Assembly (NCBI RefSeq): GCF_019090165.1
Contig: NZ_JAHRIB010000023.1
Location: forward strand, 96,747-160,746
DNA: 64,000 nt
Direction of reading: 5' to 3'
Source of the DNA: Streptomyces sp. BV286
GTDB lineage: Bacteria; Actinomycetota; Actinomycetes; Streptomycetales; Streptomycetaceae
The position numbers and the translations under genes were made by a program. Under the pieces are notes generated by a model. The model was not told the DNA's origin. It searched no databases and saw only the letters and a list, made by a program, of their open reading frames with translations. Shown piece by piece: positions 24,798 to 33,294 of this stretch (positions are counted from its first letter, which is position 1; every line of letters begins with the position of its first letter).

Positions 24798-26075
24798 ATG
24801 GACGCCATCTCCGTCATCCGCACCAAGCGGGACCGCGGCGAGTTCAGCGACGAGCAGATCGACTGGGTCATCGACGCGTACACGCGCGGTGAGGTCGCCG
24901 ACTACCAGATGGCCGCCCTCAACATGGCGATCCTGCTCAACGGCATGAACCGCCGTGAGATCTCCACCTGGACGGCCGCGATGATCGCCTCCGGCGAGCG
25001 CATGGACTTCTCGTCCCTGTCCCGCCCGACGGCCGACAAGCACTCGACGGGCGGCGTCGGCGACAAGATCACGCTCCCGCTGGCACCGCTCGTGGCGGCC
25101 TGCGGCGCGGCCGTCCCGCAGCTCTCCGGCCGGGGCCTCGGCCACACCGGCGGCACCCTCGACAAGCTGGAGTCGATCCCCGGCTGGCGCGCGCTCCTGT
25201 CGAACGAGGAGATGCTCTCCGTACTGGACGGGGTCGGCGCGGTGATCTGCGCGGCGGGCGACGGTCTGGCCCCGGCGGACAAGAAGCTGTACGCGCTGCG
25301 GGACGTGACCGGCACGGTGGAGGCGATCCCGCTGATCGCCTCGTCCATCATGTCGAAGAAGATCGCGGAGGGCACGGGCTCGCTCGTCCTGGACGTGAAG
25401 GTGGGCACCGGCGCCTTCATGAAGACGATCGAGGACGCGCGCGAACTGGCCTCCACGATGGTCGGGCTCGGCACGGACCACGGCGTGCGGACGGTGGCCC
25501 TGCTCACGGACATGTCGACCCCGCTCGGCCTGACCGCCGGCAACGCCCTCGAAGTCCGCGAGTCGGTCGAGGTCCTGGCGGGCGGCGGCCCGGCCGACGT
25601 CGTCGAGCTGACCCTCGCGCTGGCCCGCGAGATGCTCGACGCGGCGGGCGTCAAGGACGCCGACCCGGCGAAGGCGCTGGCCGACGGCTCGGCGATGGAC
25701 GCCTGGCGCCGCATGATCTCCGCCCAGGGCGGCGACCCGGACGCGCCGCTCCCCACCTCCCGCGAACAGCACGTGGTCAGGGCCTCCGCCACGGGCGTCC
25801 TGACCCGCCTCGACGCGTACGACATCGGTGTCGCCGCCTGGCGCCTCGGCGCCGGCCGCGCCCGCAAGGAGGACCCGGTCCAGGCCGCCGCGGGCGTCGA
25901 ACTCCACGCCAAGCCGGGCGACACGGTGACCGAGGGCCAGCCCCTGCTCACCCTCCACACGGACACCCCGGAGCGCTTCGAGTACGCCCTTGAGGCCGTC
26001 GAGGGCTCGTACGACGTGGCGGCGCCCGGCACGGCCTTCACGGCCGCACCGGTCGTGCTGGAACGAATCGCCTGA
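24798..26075 (+). CDS. deoA: Thymidine (pyrimidine-nucleoside) phosphorylase
   Basis: 425 aa, full length for the family. The signature SGRGLGHTGGTLDKLESI is present, with DKHSTGGVGDKITL (phosphate/nucleoside binding) and KKIAEGTGSLVLDVKVG. It splits thymidine, deoxyuridine and perhaps uridine with phosphate into base and (deoxy)ribose-1-phosphate. ATG 24798 has GAAGGGAAG before it; frame extension to 24714 lies in the 87-bp gap after cdd. It is the last gene of the ABC-cdd-deoA operon and is followed by a terminator. The product can enter the mutase and deoC steps encoded 18-25 kb away under the same operator. Confidence 0.94.
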   Translation: MDAISVIRTKRDRGEFSDEQIDWVIDAYTRGEVADYQMAALNMAILLNGMNRREISTWTAAMIASGERMDFSSLSRPTADKHSTGGVGDKITLPLAPLVAACGAAVPQLSGRGLGHTGGTLDKLESIPGWRALLSNEEMLSVLDGVGAVICAAGDGLAPADKKLYALRDVTGTVEAIPLIASSIMSKKIAEGTGSLVLDVKVGTGAFMKTIEDARELASTMVGLGTDHGVRTVALLTDMSTPLGLTAGNALEVRESVEVLAGGGPADVVELTLALAREMLDAAGVKDADPAKALADGSAMDAWRRMISAQGGDPDAPLPTSREQHVVRASATGVLTRLDAYDIGVAAWRLGAGRARKEDPVQAAAGVELHAKPGDTVTEGQPLLTLHTDTPERFEYALEAVEGSYDVAAPGTAFTAAPVVLERIA

Positions 26076-26097
26076 CCTGCGGTCTTCTCCTGCGCGT

Positions 26098-26131
26098 GAA
26101 CGGGATCGGTGGACGGCCACCGGTCCCGTTC
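26098..26131. terminator. Bidirectional terminator between deoA and the AEC carrier
   Basis: 15-bp stem (26098-26112 with 26117-26131) with one G-T wobble and a 4-nt loop, between convergent genes. Confidence 0.75.
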
Positions 26132-26165
26132 GGCGTGCTGCGACTGAGGTGCGCGGGCGGTCCGC

Positions 26166-27086
26166 TCACCCCAGCAACGCCGCGACCACCACCAGGACCG
26201 GCACCGCCAGCATCGTCGACAGCAGGATCGACTCGCGGGCCAGTACCTCCCCGACCCGGTAGCGCGAGGCGTACGTGTAGAGGTTCTGCGCGGCCGGCAG
26301 GGCCGACGTGACGACCACGTCCAGCAGGGGCGCGCCCCGCAGGCCGAAGACACCCGCCGCCAGGGACCACGCGGCCAGCGGCTGGCCGACCGACTTCAGG
26401 GCGACGGAGAGCAGCACCGGGGCCCGGTCGGCGCCGCGGCCCGGCATCGTGCTGCCGCACAGCGAGATGCCGAAGGCGAGGAGCACCGCGGGCACCGACA
26501 TGTTCCCGATCAGGGTCAGCGGGTCCATGACCGGCCCCGGCACGGTCAGACCGGTCGCCGAGACGGCCACCCCGGAGAGGGAGCCGATGCCGACCGGGTT
26601 GCGGACGGGAGTGGTCACCCGCCGCCAGAGGGAGGCCTTCTCGCCCGAGCCCGACAGGTCGAGGACCGTCAGGGCGACCGGCGTCATCACGATCTGCTGG
26701 AACAGCAGGACCGGTGCCACGAGCGAGGCGTCACCGAGGACGTACACGGCGATGGGGATACCGAGATTGCCGGCGTTGACATAGCTGGAGCACAGGGCGC
26801 CGATCGTCGTGCGGCCCACTCCCCAGCGGCGCACCGCACCGACCGCGACGAAGACGCCGGCCACCGCGAACGTGCTGATCGCCGTCACCAGCAGCCGGTT
26901 CGACAGGATCACCGACAGATCGGCCTGCGCGAGGGTGGTGAAGAGCAGCGCGGGCGTGGCGACATGGAACGCGAGCTTGGTCAGTACCTCCCTGCCGTTG
27001 TCGCCCAGATAGCCCCTGCGTCCGATCAGGTACCCGACGCCGATGACGACGGCGATGACCGCGAAGCCGTTCAGCACCCCCTGCAC
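26166..27086 (-). CDS. AEC-family (auxin efflux carrier type) permease
   Basis: 306 aa membrane protein with about ten helices in two halves, starting GVLNGFAVIAVVIGVGYLIG. It contains the AEC patterns AFHVATPALLFTTLA and YVNAGNLGIPIAVYVLG. Bacterial members move organic anions such as malate or malonate, though many are unassigned. GTG 27086 has a GGGAGG Shine-Dalgarno; the frame to 27179 adds a Pro/Arg-rich stretch that looks noncoding. It is monocistronic and convergent with deoA. Its substrate and link to neighbours are unknown. Confidence 0.82.
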   Translation of the reverse strand: MQGVLNGFAVIAVVIGVGYLIGRRGYLGDNGREVLTKLAFHVATPALLFTTLAQADLSVILSNRLLVTAISTFAVAGVFVAVGAVRRWGVGRTTIGALCSSYVNAGNLGIPIAVYVLGDASLVAPVLLFQQIVMTPVALTVLDLSGSGEKASLWRRVTTPVRNPVGIGSLSGVAVSATGLTVPGPVMDPLTLIGNMSVPAVLLAFGISLCGSTMPGRGADRAPVLLSVALKSVGQPLAAWSLAAGVFGLRGAPLLDVVVTSALPAAQNLYTYASRYRVGEVLARESILLSTMLAVPVLVVVAALLG

Positions 27087-27257
27087 GGCACCTCCCGCGG
27101 TCCCCTGGGGTGCCCGGCGAGGAGCAGGCGGCGGTCCGGTATTCGACGTGCGGCGGGCGCTGGTTCGTGGGGCATACACCTAACCCTCCGGGGTAGGACA
27201 TGCCCTGGTCAATGTGACCTTCCGCGACGGGGCTTCGCGCTCAGCCACGGATCGGCG

Positions 27258-27644
27258 ATGAGTTCCGCGCCGCCGCCCGGTCTACCGCACGTGGACGCCA
27301 TGACACCCGCCGTACTCGTACTGCCCGGCCCCGTCACCCGAGACGAGGTGCCGAGGCTGTGCGAGGACGTGCGCGCACGCCTGCGGGGCAGCGGAGCCGA
27401 CGTCGTGGTCTGCGATGTCGCCGGTCTCGGACCACCGGGTCTGACCACCGTCGACGCGCTGGCCAGGATGCAGCTCGCCGCCCGTCGAGCCGGGGGGCGG
27501 ATCAGACTGCGCGATCCGGACCCCGCCCTGCGTGCGCTACTCGGCCTGGTGGGGATTCCCTTCGAGGTCGAGGGGCAGCCCGAACAGCGGGAACCACCGC
27601 TTCGTGTCGAGGAAGCAGTGGAACCCGGTGATCCGCCCCTCTGA
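27258..27644 (+). CDS. STAS-domain protein
   Basis: About 128 aa; ATG 27300 is an alternative, shorter start. A STAS fold is visible: VLVLPGPVTRDEVPRLCEDVRARL, ADVVVCDVAGLGPPGLTTVDALARMQLAARRAGGRI (given here only as landmarks) and LRALLGLVGI. It resembles anti-sigma-factor antagonist or sulfate-transporter-type STAS proteins; the usual phosphorylatable Ser is not clear, as the segment reads GLGPPGLTT. The last 108 bp overlap the ECF sigma gene on the other strand. Physical pairing with a sigma gene is suggestive but their relation is unproven. Confidence 0.65.
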   Translation: MSSAPPPGLPHVDAMTPAVLVLPGPVTRDEVPRLCEDVRARLRGSGADVVVCDVAGLGPPGLTTVDALARMQLAARRAGGRIRLRDPDPALRALLGLVGIPFEVEGQPEQREPPLRVEEAVEPGDPPL

Positions 27645-28544
27645 CGTCTCCAGGACCTGCACGGCCCACGCCGTGTAGCCGCCCGTGTCCGGGTCCGGCT
27701 TGTACTGGGCGAAGCCCGGCAGGCCGTTCACCGCGACCGGGACCAGGTGGGAGTTCGCGCAGGGCGCGCCGAGCGTCGTCATGAAGCCCGTGATGTCCTC
27801 GGGGCCGGTCAGCCACAGGTCGAACGGCGGCATCGTCATCACGGCGTCCTCGTGCAGCAGGGCCGTCAGCGCCGTCATGTCGTACCCCTCGAAGGCCGCC
27901 ACATAGCGCTCCAGGAGCTTCTGCTGCGCCTCGTCGAGCGGGTCGGAGGTGGCGGCCCGGGCCGCGGCGCCGTCGCTCTCGGCGAGCGTCGCACGGGCCC
28001 GCTGGAGCGCGCTGTTCACCGAGGCGACCGTGGTGCCGAGCAGCTCGGCCACCTCGCTCGCCTTCCACGCGAGGACCTCGCGCAGGATGAGCACGGCCCG
28101 CTGCTTGGGCGGCAGCTGCTGCAGGGCGGCCATGAAGGCCAGACGCACCGACTCCTTGGCCACGGCGGCCTCGGCCGGGTCGCCGACCGTCGGCAGTACG
28201 CGGGCGTCCGGCATCGGCTCCAGCCAGGTGTTGTCCGGGCGCGGGGTCAGGGCCGCCTGCGCGAGAGGGGTCGAGTCCGTCAGGTCCACGGGCCGTGCCC
28301 GCTTGTTCCCCGCCGTCAGCATGTCCAGGCAGACGTTCGTCGCGATCCGGTACAGCCACGAACGCATCGAGGAGCGGCCCTCGAACTTGTCGTAGCTGCG
28401 CCAGGCGCGCACCAGCGTGTCCTGGACCGCGTCCTCGGCCTCGAAGGACGAGCCGAGCATCCGGTAGCAGTACCCCGTCAGCTCGACCCGGTGCTTCTCC
28501 AGCCGGACGTCGAGGTCTTCCACCGTCGCCGTGCCGTCACTCAT
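27537..28544 (-). CDS. ECF sigma factor with C-terminal SnoaL-like domain
   Basis: 335 aa. Regions 2 and 4 of sigma-70 occupy about 1-190 (YRMLGSSFEAEDAVQDTLVRAW, SMRSWLYRIATNVCLD, LPPKQRAVLILREVLAWKASEVAELL), followed by a SnoaL/NTF2-like domain (about 205-325: LLERYVAAFEGYDMTALTAL ... GFHCFLDTKRWFPLFGLP). This is the architecture of the SigG-like (ECF56/TIGR02960) group, where the C-terminal domain replaces a separate anti-sigma factor. ATG 28544 is preferred to TTG 28550. The 3' end overlaps the STAS gene by 108 bp. The controlled genes are unknown. Confidence 0.88.
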   Translation of the reverse strand: MSDGTATVEDLDVRLEKHRVELTGYCYRMLGSSFEAEDAVQDTLVRAWRSYDKFEGRSSMRSWLYRIATNVCLDMLTAGNKRARPVDLTDSTPLAQAALTPRPDNTWLEPMPDARVLPTVGDPAEAAVAKESVRLAFMAALQQLPPKQRAVLILREVLAWKASEVAELLGTTVASVNSALQRARATLAESDGAAARAATSDPLDEAQQKLLERYVAAFEGYDMTALTALLHEDAVMTMPPFDLWLTGPEDITGFMTTLGAPCANSHLVPVAVNGLPGFAQYKPDPDTGGYTAWAVQVLETSEGRITGFHCFLDTKRWFPLFGLPLDLEGNPHQAE

Positions 28545-28652
28545 AGCCAACCCACCCCTGCGGCCTGTCCGTCAGTCGGCACCGCCCCATTGCGACGCCG
28601 GCACTTCGGAAGCTACCGCAGCCCACTGACAATGGCCCCCCGAGCCGCAAAA

Positions 28653-28689
28653 GGTGCAGGTCAGGACAGTAACTGTCCTGACCTGCACC
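28653..28689. terminator. Perfect 18-bp palindrome (terminator or operator) between MFS and ECF sigma genes
   Basis: Arms 28653-28670 and 28672-28689 are exact complements around a single A. It begins 30 bp after the MFS stop (minus strand) and lies about 110 bp before the sigma start. A one-base loop is unusual for a hairpin, so part of it may instead be a protein site; in RNA it would form a strong stem with some end bases open. Confidence 0.6.
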
Positions 28690-28718
28690 CGTATGTTCGC
28701 GAACCGGTCCCCGGTTCG

Positions 28719-30008
28719 TCAGTGGTGGACGGCCACCAGGCGCCGCTGCGCCCGGGCCGCGTGCGACCCGACCACCGTGATCGCCACGACCCCGATCACG
28801 GCGAGCAGGCCGAGTGCCACCGTCCCCGCCCAGCCACCGGAGTGGAAGGCGACCGCGCCGAGCGTGCCGCCCGCACTGGAGCCCAGGTAGTAGGCGGACT
28901 GGTACAGCGCCGAGGCCTGCGCGCGCCCCTCCTTGGCGGTGTGGCTGACCGAGGAGGACGCGACCGCGTGGCCCGCGAAGAAGCCCGCGGTGATCAGGAC
29001 CAGGCCGAGCAGCACCATCGGCAGGGAGTCCGCCAGCGAGAGCAGCAGGCCCGAGGTCGTCGTGCCGCCCGCCAGGTACAGCGCACCGCGCCGGCCGAGA
29101 CGGCCCACCAGCTTCCCGGCCGTCGACGCCGAGACCGTACCGACCAGGTAGACGAGGAAGATCGAGCCGATGAGGCCCTGCGGCAGCGAGAACGGCGCTT
29201 CGGTGAGGCGGTAGCCGATCACCGTGTAGACGGCGCCGAACACCGTCATGAACAGCGCGCCGATCGCGTACAGCCTGCGCAGCAGCGGGTTCGCGAGGTG
29301 GCCGCGGACGGTGCGGGCGAGCACCGCCGGCCGCAGCGAGCCGGCCGTGAAGTGCTTCGGCGCCGGGAGCAGCAGCCGGAAGGCCACCGCGCAGCCCACC
29401 GCGATCAGGCCGATGGTCCCGACGGCGACCCGCCAGCCCCATTCCTGCGCGACCCAGCCGGTGATGACGCGGCCGCTCATCCCGCCGACGCTGTTGCCCG
29501 CGACGAACAGGCCGATGGCGGTGATCAGTGCCTTCGGACGGACCTCCTCCGCCAGGTAGGCCGTCGCCGAGGCCGGCAGCCCGGCCAGCGCCGCGCCCTG
29601 GACGGCCCGCAGCGCGATCAGCCAGCCGACCGAGGGGGCGAAGGGCACCAGCAGCCCCACGGTCACGGCGATCGCCAGGGACGCCGTCATCAACGTACGC
29701 CGCCCGAACCGCTCGGAGAGCGCGCTCAGCGGCAGGACGAACAGGGCCAGTGCGCCGGTCGCCGCCGACACCGTCCAGCTCGCCGTGCTCGCCGTCACCC
29801 CGAAGTCGCCGGAGATCAGAGGGAGAAGGGCCTGCGTGGAGTAGAGGAGCGCGAAGGTCGCGACACCGGCGAGGAAGAGCGCGAAGCTCATCCGGCGGTA
29901 GCCGGGTCCGCCCGGGGTCAGCCGGGTGTCGACGGGAACGACTTCGGTGGGAAGGGCGGCGGAGGAGGCGGCCACGGTGGTGGACGCCCCGGTACTGGCG
30001 GAAGGCAT
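28719..30008 (-). CDS. MFS transporter (YnfM-like), divergent from LysR
   Basis: 429 aa with twelve hydrophobic segments. The MFS loop motif LSERFGRRTLMTAS is between helices 2 and 3. The first helix contains FLAGVATFALLYSTQALLP, the pattern of the YnfM-type drug/sugar exporter branch. ATG 30008. The LysR gene 65 bp away is divergent, the same layout as ynfM/ynfL in E. coli, and probably controls it. The exported compound is unknown. It is a single-gene transcript ending at the palindrome downstream. Confidence 0.85.
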   Translation of the reverse strand: MPSASTGASTTVAASSAALPTEVVPVDTRLTPGGPGYRRMSFALFLAGVATFALLYSTQALLPLISGDFGVTASTASWTVSAATGALALFVLPLSALSERFGRRTLMTASLAIAVTVGLLVPFAPSVGWLIALRAVQGAALAGLPASATAYLAEEVRPKALITAIGLFVAGNSVGGMSGRVITGWVAQEWGWRVAVGTIGLIAVGCAVAFRLLLPAPKHFTAGSLRPAVLARTVRGHLANPLLRRLYAIGALFMTVFGAVYTVIGYRLTEAPFSLPQGLIGSIFLVYLVGTVSASTAGKLVGRLGRRGALYLAGGTTTSGLLLSLADSLPMVLLGLVLITAGFFAGHAVASSSVSHTAKEGRAQASALYQSAYYLGSSAGGTLGAVAFHSGGWAGTVALGLLAVIGVVAITVVGSHAARAQRRLVAVHH

Positions 30009-30073
30009 GCCTCGAACCTAGGAGTCTCTCCTTCATCCGTCCAATGCATGGAATTGCCATAATCGTTCCTGTG

Positions 30074-31033
30074 ATGCATCAGCAGAGGTCAGAGGGTCGC
30101 CTGTCATCGTCCGGTGACACAGAAGACAGTGCGGGCATGTCGAAGCTGCTCGCCCCGCGTCTGGCGTACTTCGCCGGGGTCGCCCGCATGGAGCACGTCA
30201 CGCGGGCCGCGCAGGAGATGGGGGTACCGCAGTCGACGCTGTCCCGGGCGATGGTCCGTCTCGAACAGGACCTGGGCGTGGACCTCTTCGCCCGCCGTGG
30301 CCGCACGGTGTCGCTGACCCCCGCCGGCCGTACCTTCCTCGCTTCCGTCGAGCGGGCCCTCGCGGAGATCGAGCGGGCCGCCGACGAGGTGCGGGCCGAC
30401 GCGGACCCGGCCACCGGCAAGGTCGCGTTCGGCTTCCTGCACACCATGGGCTCCGAGACGGTCCCCGCCCTGATCCGCGCCTTCCGTGCCGATCACCCGC
30501 GGGTCCGCTTCAGTCTCGTCCAGAACTACGGCGAGGCGATGATCGAGCGCCTGCGTTCCGGCGAACTCGACCTCTGCCTCACGTCCCCGGTCCCGGACGC
30601 GCCCGACCTGGTGGGCCGCCGCCTGGACGAGCAGAAGCTGCGCCTGGTGGTCCCCGCCGACCATCGCCTCGCCTCCCGCCGCCGGGTCCGCCTCGCGGAG
30701 GCCGCCGACGAGACGTTCGTGACGCTGGAACCCGGCTACGGCATGCGCCGCATCACGGACGACCTCTGTCAGGAGGCGGGCTTCAAGCCGAGGATCGCCT
30801 TCGAGGGCGAGGAGGCGGAGACCCTGCGCGGCCTGGTGGCGGCGGGCCTGGGAGTCGCCCTCCTGCCACCACCGGCGGTGGCCCGCCCGGGAGTTGTGGA
30901 ACTGACGGTGACGGCACCCCGGGCGGCCAGGGAGATCGGCGTGGCCTGGCTGGACGGCCACCCGGACACACCCCCGGTGGCAGCCTTCAAAAAGTTCCTC
31001 CTCTCCAAGAGAGGCAATCTGCTCCCCGACTGA
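30074..31033 (+). CDS. LysR-family regulator of the divergent MFS gene
   Basis: 319 aa. N-terminal winged HTH (YFAGVARMEHVTRAAQEMGV, QSTLSRAMVRLEQDLGVDLF) and a C-terminal substrate-binding domain with FLHTMGSETVPALI and AAGLGVALLPP. ATG 30074; GTG 30071 and ATG 30137 are alternatives, the last beginning nearer to the conserved HTH. The short divergent gap (30009-30073) contains two ATGCAT words about 26 bp apart and must hold both promoters. It probably activates the MFS gene on binding an unknown co-inducer. Confidence 0.87.
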   Translation: MHQQRSEGRLSSSGDTEDSAGMSKLLAPRLAYFAGVARMEHVTRAAQEMGVPQSTLSRAMVRLEQDLGVDLFARRGRTVSLTPAGRTFLASVERALAEIERAADEVRADADPATGKVAFGFLHTMGSETVPALIRAFRADHPRVRFSLVQNYGEAMIERLRSGELDLCLTSPVPDAPDLVGRRLDEQKLRLVVPADHRLASRRRVRLAEAADETFVTLEPGYGMRRITDDLCQEAGFKPRIAFEGEEAETLRGLVAAGLGVALLPPPAVARPGVVELTVTAPRAAREIGVAWLDGHPDTPPVAAFKKFLLSKRGNLLPD

Positions 31034-31049
31034 ATACCGCGCCCCCACC

Positions 31050-31070
31050 AGGGGCGCGGGGAACGGCGCG
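31050..31070. repeat. Dispersed Streptomyces intergenic repeat, copy 2
   Basis: AGGGGCGCGGGGAACGGCGCG is the reverse complement of the cores at 12271-12291 and 54323-54343. A neighbouring CGCGCCCC (31039-31046) pairs with GGGGCGCG, giving a small hairpin after the LysR gene. Confidence 0.7.
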
Positions 31071-31127
31071 CCAAGCCCCCACCGGGCCGGCAGACAACGA
31101 CAATCCCCGCCCCGTCAGGGGCACGCC

Positions 31128-31889
31128 TCAGTGGCGAAGGGACCGCCCGAAGCCGGAGGCGAGCGGCATCCGCAACCCCAACGGCGGCGGAGCCGCGAGC
31201 GCGTCCTCGACGGGCCGGGCGAAGGCCCGCCCGAACAGCGTCCCCATCACGAAGTCCTCAGCGAGCGCGTGCACCTCGTCCCGGAACGCGTGCAGCGCGT
31301 GCCCGTCCGAGTGCACCTCGAACCGGCAGATGTCCCGGTTCGCCTTCTTCGCCCGGGCGGCGAGCCGGAACGACAACTCGGGATCGGTCCGCGCGTCATT
31401 GGTGCCGTGCACGATCAGCACCCGCCGCCCCGCCAGCTGCTTCACCGGTTCGGGAGGCGCCGCCACGTCCTCCTCGGGCAGCCAAGGGGCCATCGCCAGC
31501 ACCGAGTTGACGGCCGTGTGGCCTCCCGCGTGCACGGCGGCCCGCCCGCCCATGCCCACCCCGGCGAGACACACCGGCACGTCCCCGTACCGCCGCACGA
31601 CCTCGTCCGCGGCCCACGTGGCGTCCCGCGCCAGATGGGCCTCCGTGCCGTTCCAGCCCCGAAACCGGTAGTGCACCACGTGCACCACCAGCCCCTCGTC
31701 CCGCCCCACCCGGCTGAGCCGGCGCCCCAACGCCCGTACGGACGCGGCCGCCAGCATCGGTGAGGGCCTGCGGGCCGAGGTCTCCTCGCCGCCCGGCAGC
31801 AGCAGCACCACGCCGCTCACCGCCGTCGGCTCCGTACCGAGTGCCCGCCCCAGCCGTGCCGCGCGAACCGGCGTCGCTTGCTGTGCCAT
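31128..31889 (-). CDS. Alpha/beta-hydrolase fold protein lacking the nucleophile Ser
   Basis: 253 aa of the dienelactone-hydrolase/serine-hydrolase type fold (VVLLLPGGEETSARR, VVHYRFRGWNGTEAHLARD, VLIVHGTNDARTDP). The acid residue Asp in HGTNDARTD and a His in HSDGHAL remain. The nucleophile elbow, normally G-x-S-x-G, reads G-V-G-M-G-G, with Gly at residue 112 (codon 31554-31556). It is therefore probably not a classical serine hydrolase: it may be inactive, act in binding, or use another residue. No signal peptide. It is alone, upstream of the add promoter on the other strand. Confidence 0.75.
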   Translation of the reverse strand: MAQQATPVRAARLGRALGTEPTAVSGVVLLLPGGEETSARRPSPMLAAASVRALGRRLSRVGRDEGLVVHVVHYRFRGWNGTEAHLARDATWAADEVVRRYGDVPVCLAGVGMGGRAAVHAGGHTAVNSVLAMAPWLPEEDVAAPPEPVKQLAGRRVLIVHGTNDARTDPELSFRLAARAKKANRDICRFEVHSDGHALHAFRDEVHALAEDFVMGTLFGRAFARPVEDALAAPPPLGLRMPLASGFGRSLRH

Positions 31890-31973
31890 GACAGAACAGT
31901 GTCAGAAGCGATGGTGTACGCCATCCGTCCACACGGTCACCGTTACATATCGACGGATCCGCACAAGGCGAGA

Positions 31974-31996
31974 TCTACGCGCGTAGGCGTTAGAGT
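31974..31996 (+). promoter_or_regulatory. Nucleoside-regulon operator D and promoter of add
   Basis: Perfect CTACGCGCGTAG at 31975-31986 followed after 4 bp by a TAGAGT -10 box (31991-31996). The start codon ATG 32003 is 7 bp after the -10, so the transcript is probably leaderless. The -35 region is not canonical. Confidence 0.72.
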
Positions 31997-32002
31997 GCGG
32001 AA

Positions 32003-33169
32003 ATGACGAGCCAGACCAAGAACACCCCGAGCTCGGAGCAGATCCGCCGGGCGCCGAAGGTCCTGCTGCACGATCACCTCGACGGCGGTCTGCGCCCCGG
32101 GACGATCGTCGACCTCGCCCGTGCCGTGGGCTACTCCGGCCTCCCGGAGACGGATCCCGACAAGCTCGGCATCTGGTTCCGCGAGGCCGCCGACTCCGGT
32201 TCCCTGGAGCGGTACTTGGAGACCTTCGCGCACACCTGCGCCGTCATGCAGACCCGTGAGGCACTGGTCCGCGTCGCCGCCGAGTGCGCCGAGGACCTCG
32301 CCGAGGACGGCGTCGTCTACGCCGAGGTGCGGTACGCGCCCGAGCAGCACCTCGAAGCCGGGCTGACCCTCGAAGAGGTCGTCGAGGCCGTCAACGAGGG
32401 CTTCCGGGAGGGCGAGCGGCGGGCCCGCGAGAACGGGCACCGGATCCGTGTCGGCGCCCTCCTGACGGCCATGCGGCACGCGGCCCGCGCCCTGGAGATC
32501 GCCGAACTCGCCAACCGCTACCGCGGCCCCGGCTCCCGCAGCGGAGTCGTCGGCTTCGACATCGCGGGCGCCGAGGCGGGCTTCCCGCCCACCCGTCACC
32601 TGGACGCCTTCGAGTATCTGAAGCGGGAGAACAACCACTTCACGATCCACGCGGGCGAGGCCTTCGGGCTCCCGTCCATCTGGCAGGCCCTCCAGTGGTG
32701 CGGTGCCGACCGGCTGGGCCACGGCGTCCGCATCATCGACGACATCCAGGTCCGCGACGACGGCTCCGTGGAACTGGGCCGCCTCGCCTCGTACGTGCGC
32801 GACAAGCGGATCCCCCTGGAGCTGTGCCCCAGTTCCAACCTCCAGACGGGCGCCGCCGACTCGTACGCCGAGCACCCCATCGGGCTGCTGCGACGGCTGC
32901 ACTTCCGGGCCACCGTGAACACCGACAACCGCCTGATGTCCGGCACCAGCATGAGCCGGGAATTCGAGCACCTTGTCGACGCTTTCGGTTATTCGCTCGA
33001 CGACATGCAGTGGTTCACAGTCAATGCGATGAAATCAGCATTCATTCCTTTCGATGAACGACTGGCCATGATCAGTGACGTCATCAAGCCCGGCTATGCC
33101 GAGCTGAAGTCCGAATGGTTGTTCCAGCAGACCGTCTCCACCAGCGGTTCTGTGGGCGGAGAGGGCTGA
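32003..33169 (+). CDS. add: Adenosine deaminase
   Basis: 388 aa. The metal- and substrate-binding residues are in place: [11 protein letters not shown] near the N-terminus, [10 protein letters not shown] (His and catalytic Glu), [17 protein letters not shown] and NTDNRLMSG (Asp; the actinobacterial form). It deaminates adenosine and deoxyadenosine to inosine and deoxyinosine in the cytosol. No ribosome site precedes ATG 32003, matching a leaderless transcript from the operator-D promoter. The products are substrates for the purine nucleoside phosphorylase at 49418-50248, which has the same operator. A T-rich terminator follows. Confidence 0.95.
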   Translation: MTSQTKNTPSSEQIRRAPKVLLHDHLDGGLRPGTIVDLARAVGYSGLPETDPDKLGIWFREAADSGSLERYLETFAHTCAVMQTREALVRVAAECAEDLAEDGVVYAEVRYAPEQHLEAGLTLEEVVEAVNEGFREGERRARENGHRIRVGALLTAMRHAARALEIAELANRYRGPGSRSGVVGFDIAGAEAGFPPTRHLDAFEYLKRENNHFTIHAGEAFGLPSIWQALQWCGADRLGHGVRIIDDIQVRDDGSVELGRLASYVRDKRIPLELCPSSNLQTGAADSYAEHPIGLLRRLHFRATVNTDNRLMSGTSMSREFEHLVDAFGYSLDDMQWFTVNAMKSAFIPFDERLAMISDVIKPGYAELKSEWLFQQTVSTSGSVGGEG

Positions 33170-33183
33170 ATTCGAAGCGCGGG

Positions 33184-33214
33184 AAGCGGCCGGGTGATGA
33201 CGACCCGGCCGCTT
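33184..33214 (+). terminator. Rho-independent terminator of add
   Basis: 12-bp perfect stem AAGCGGCCGGGT/ACCCGGCCGCTT with a 7-nt loop and a TTTT ending at 33215, 14 bp after the stop at 33169. Confidence 0.85.
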
Positions 33215-33294
33215 TTCGATGTTTGCGGGGCGAGCTCGCACGTGATTACCGTTTCGGACCGCTCGAATCCCCGTCACAGCATGCAAGGACGAAG

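Noticed and set aside
28537..30060. Second minus-strand frame of 507 aa over the MFS gene
   Set aside because: Arg-rich shadow of the real MFS frame at 28719-30008.
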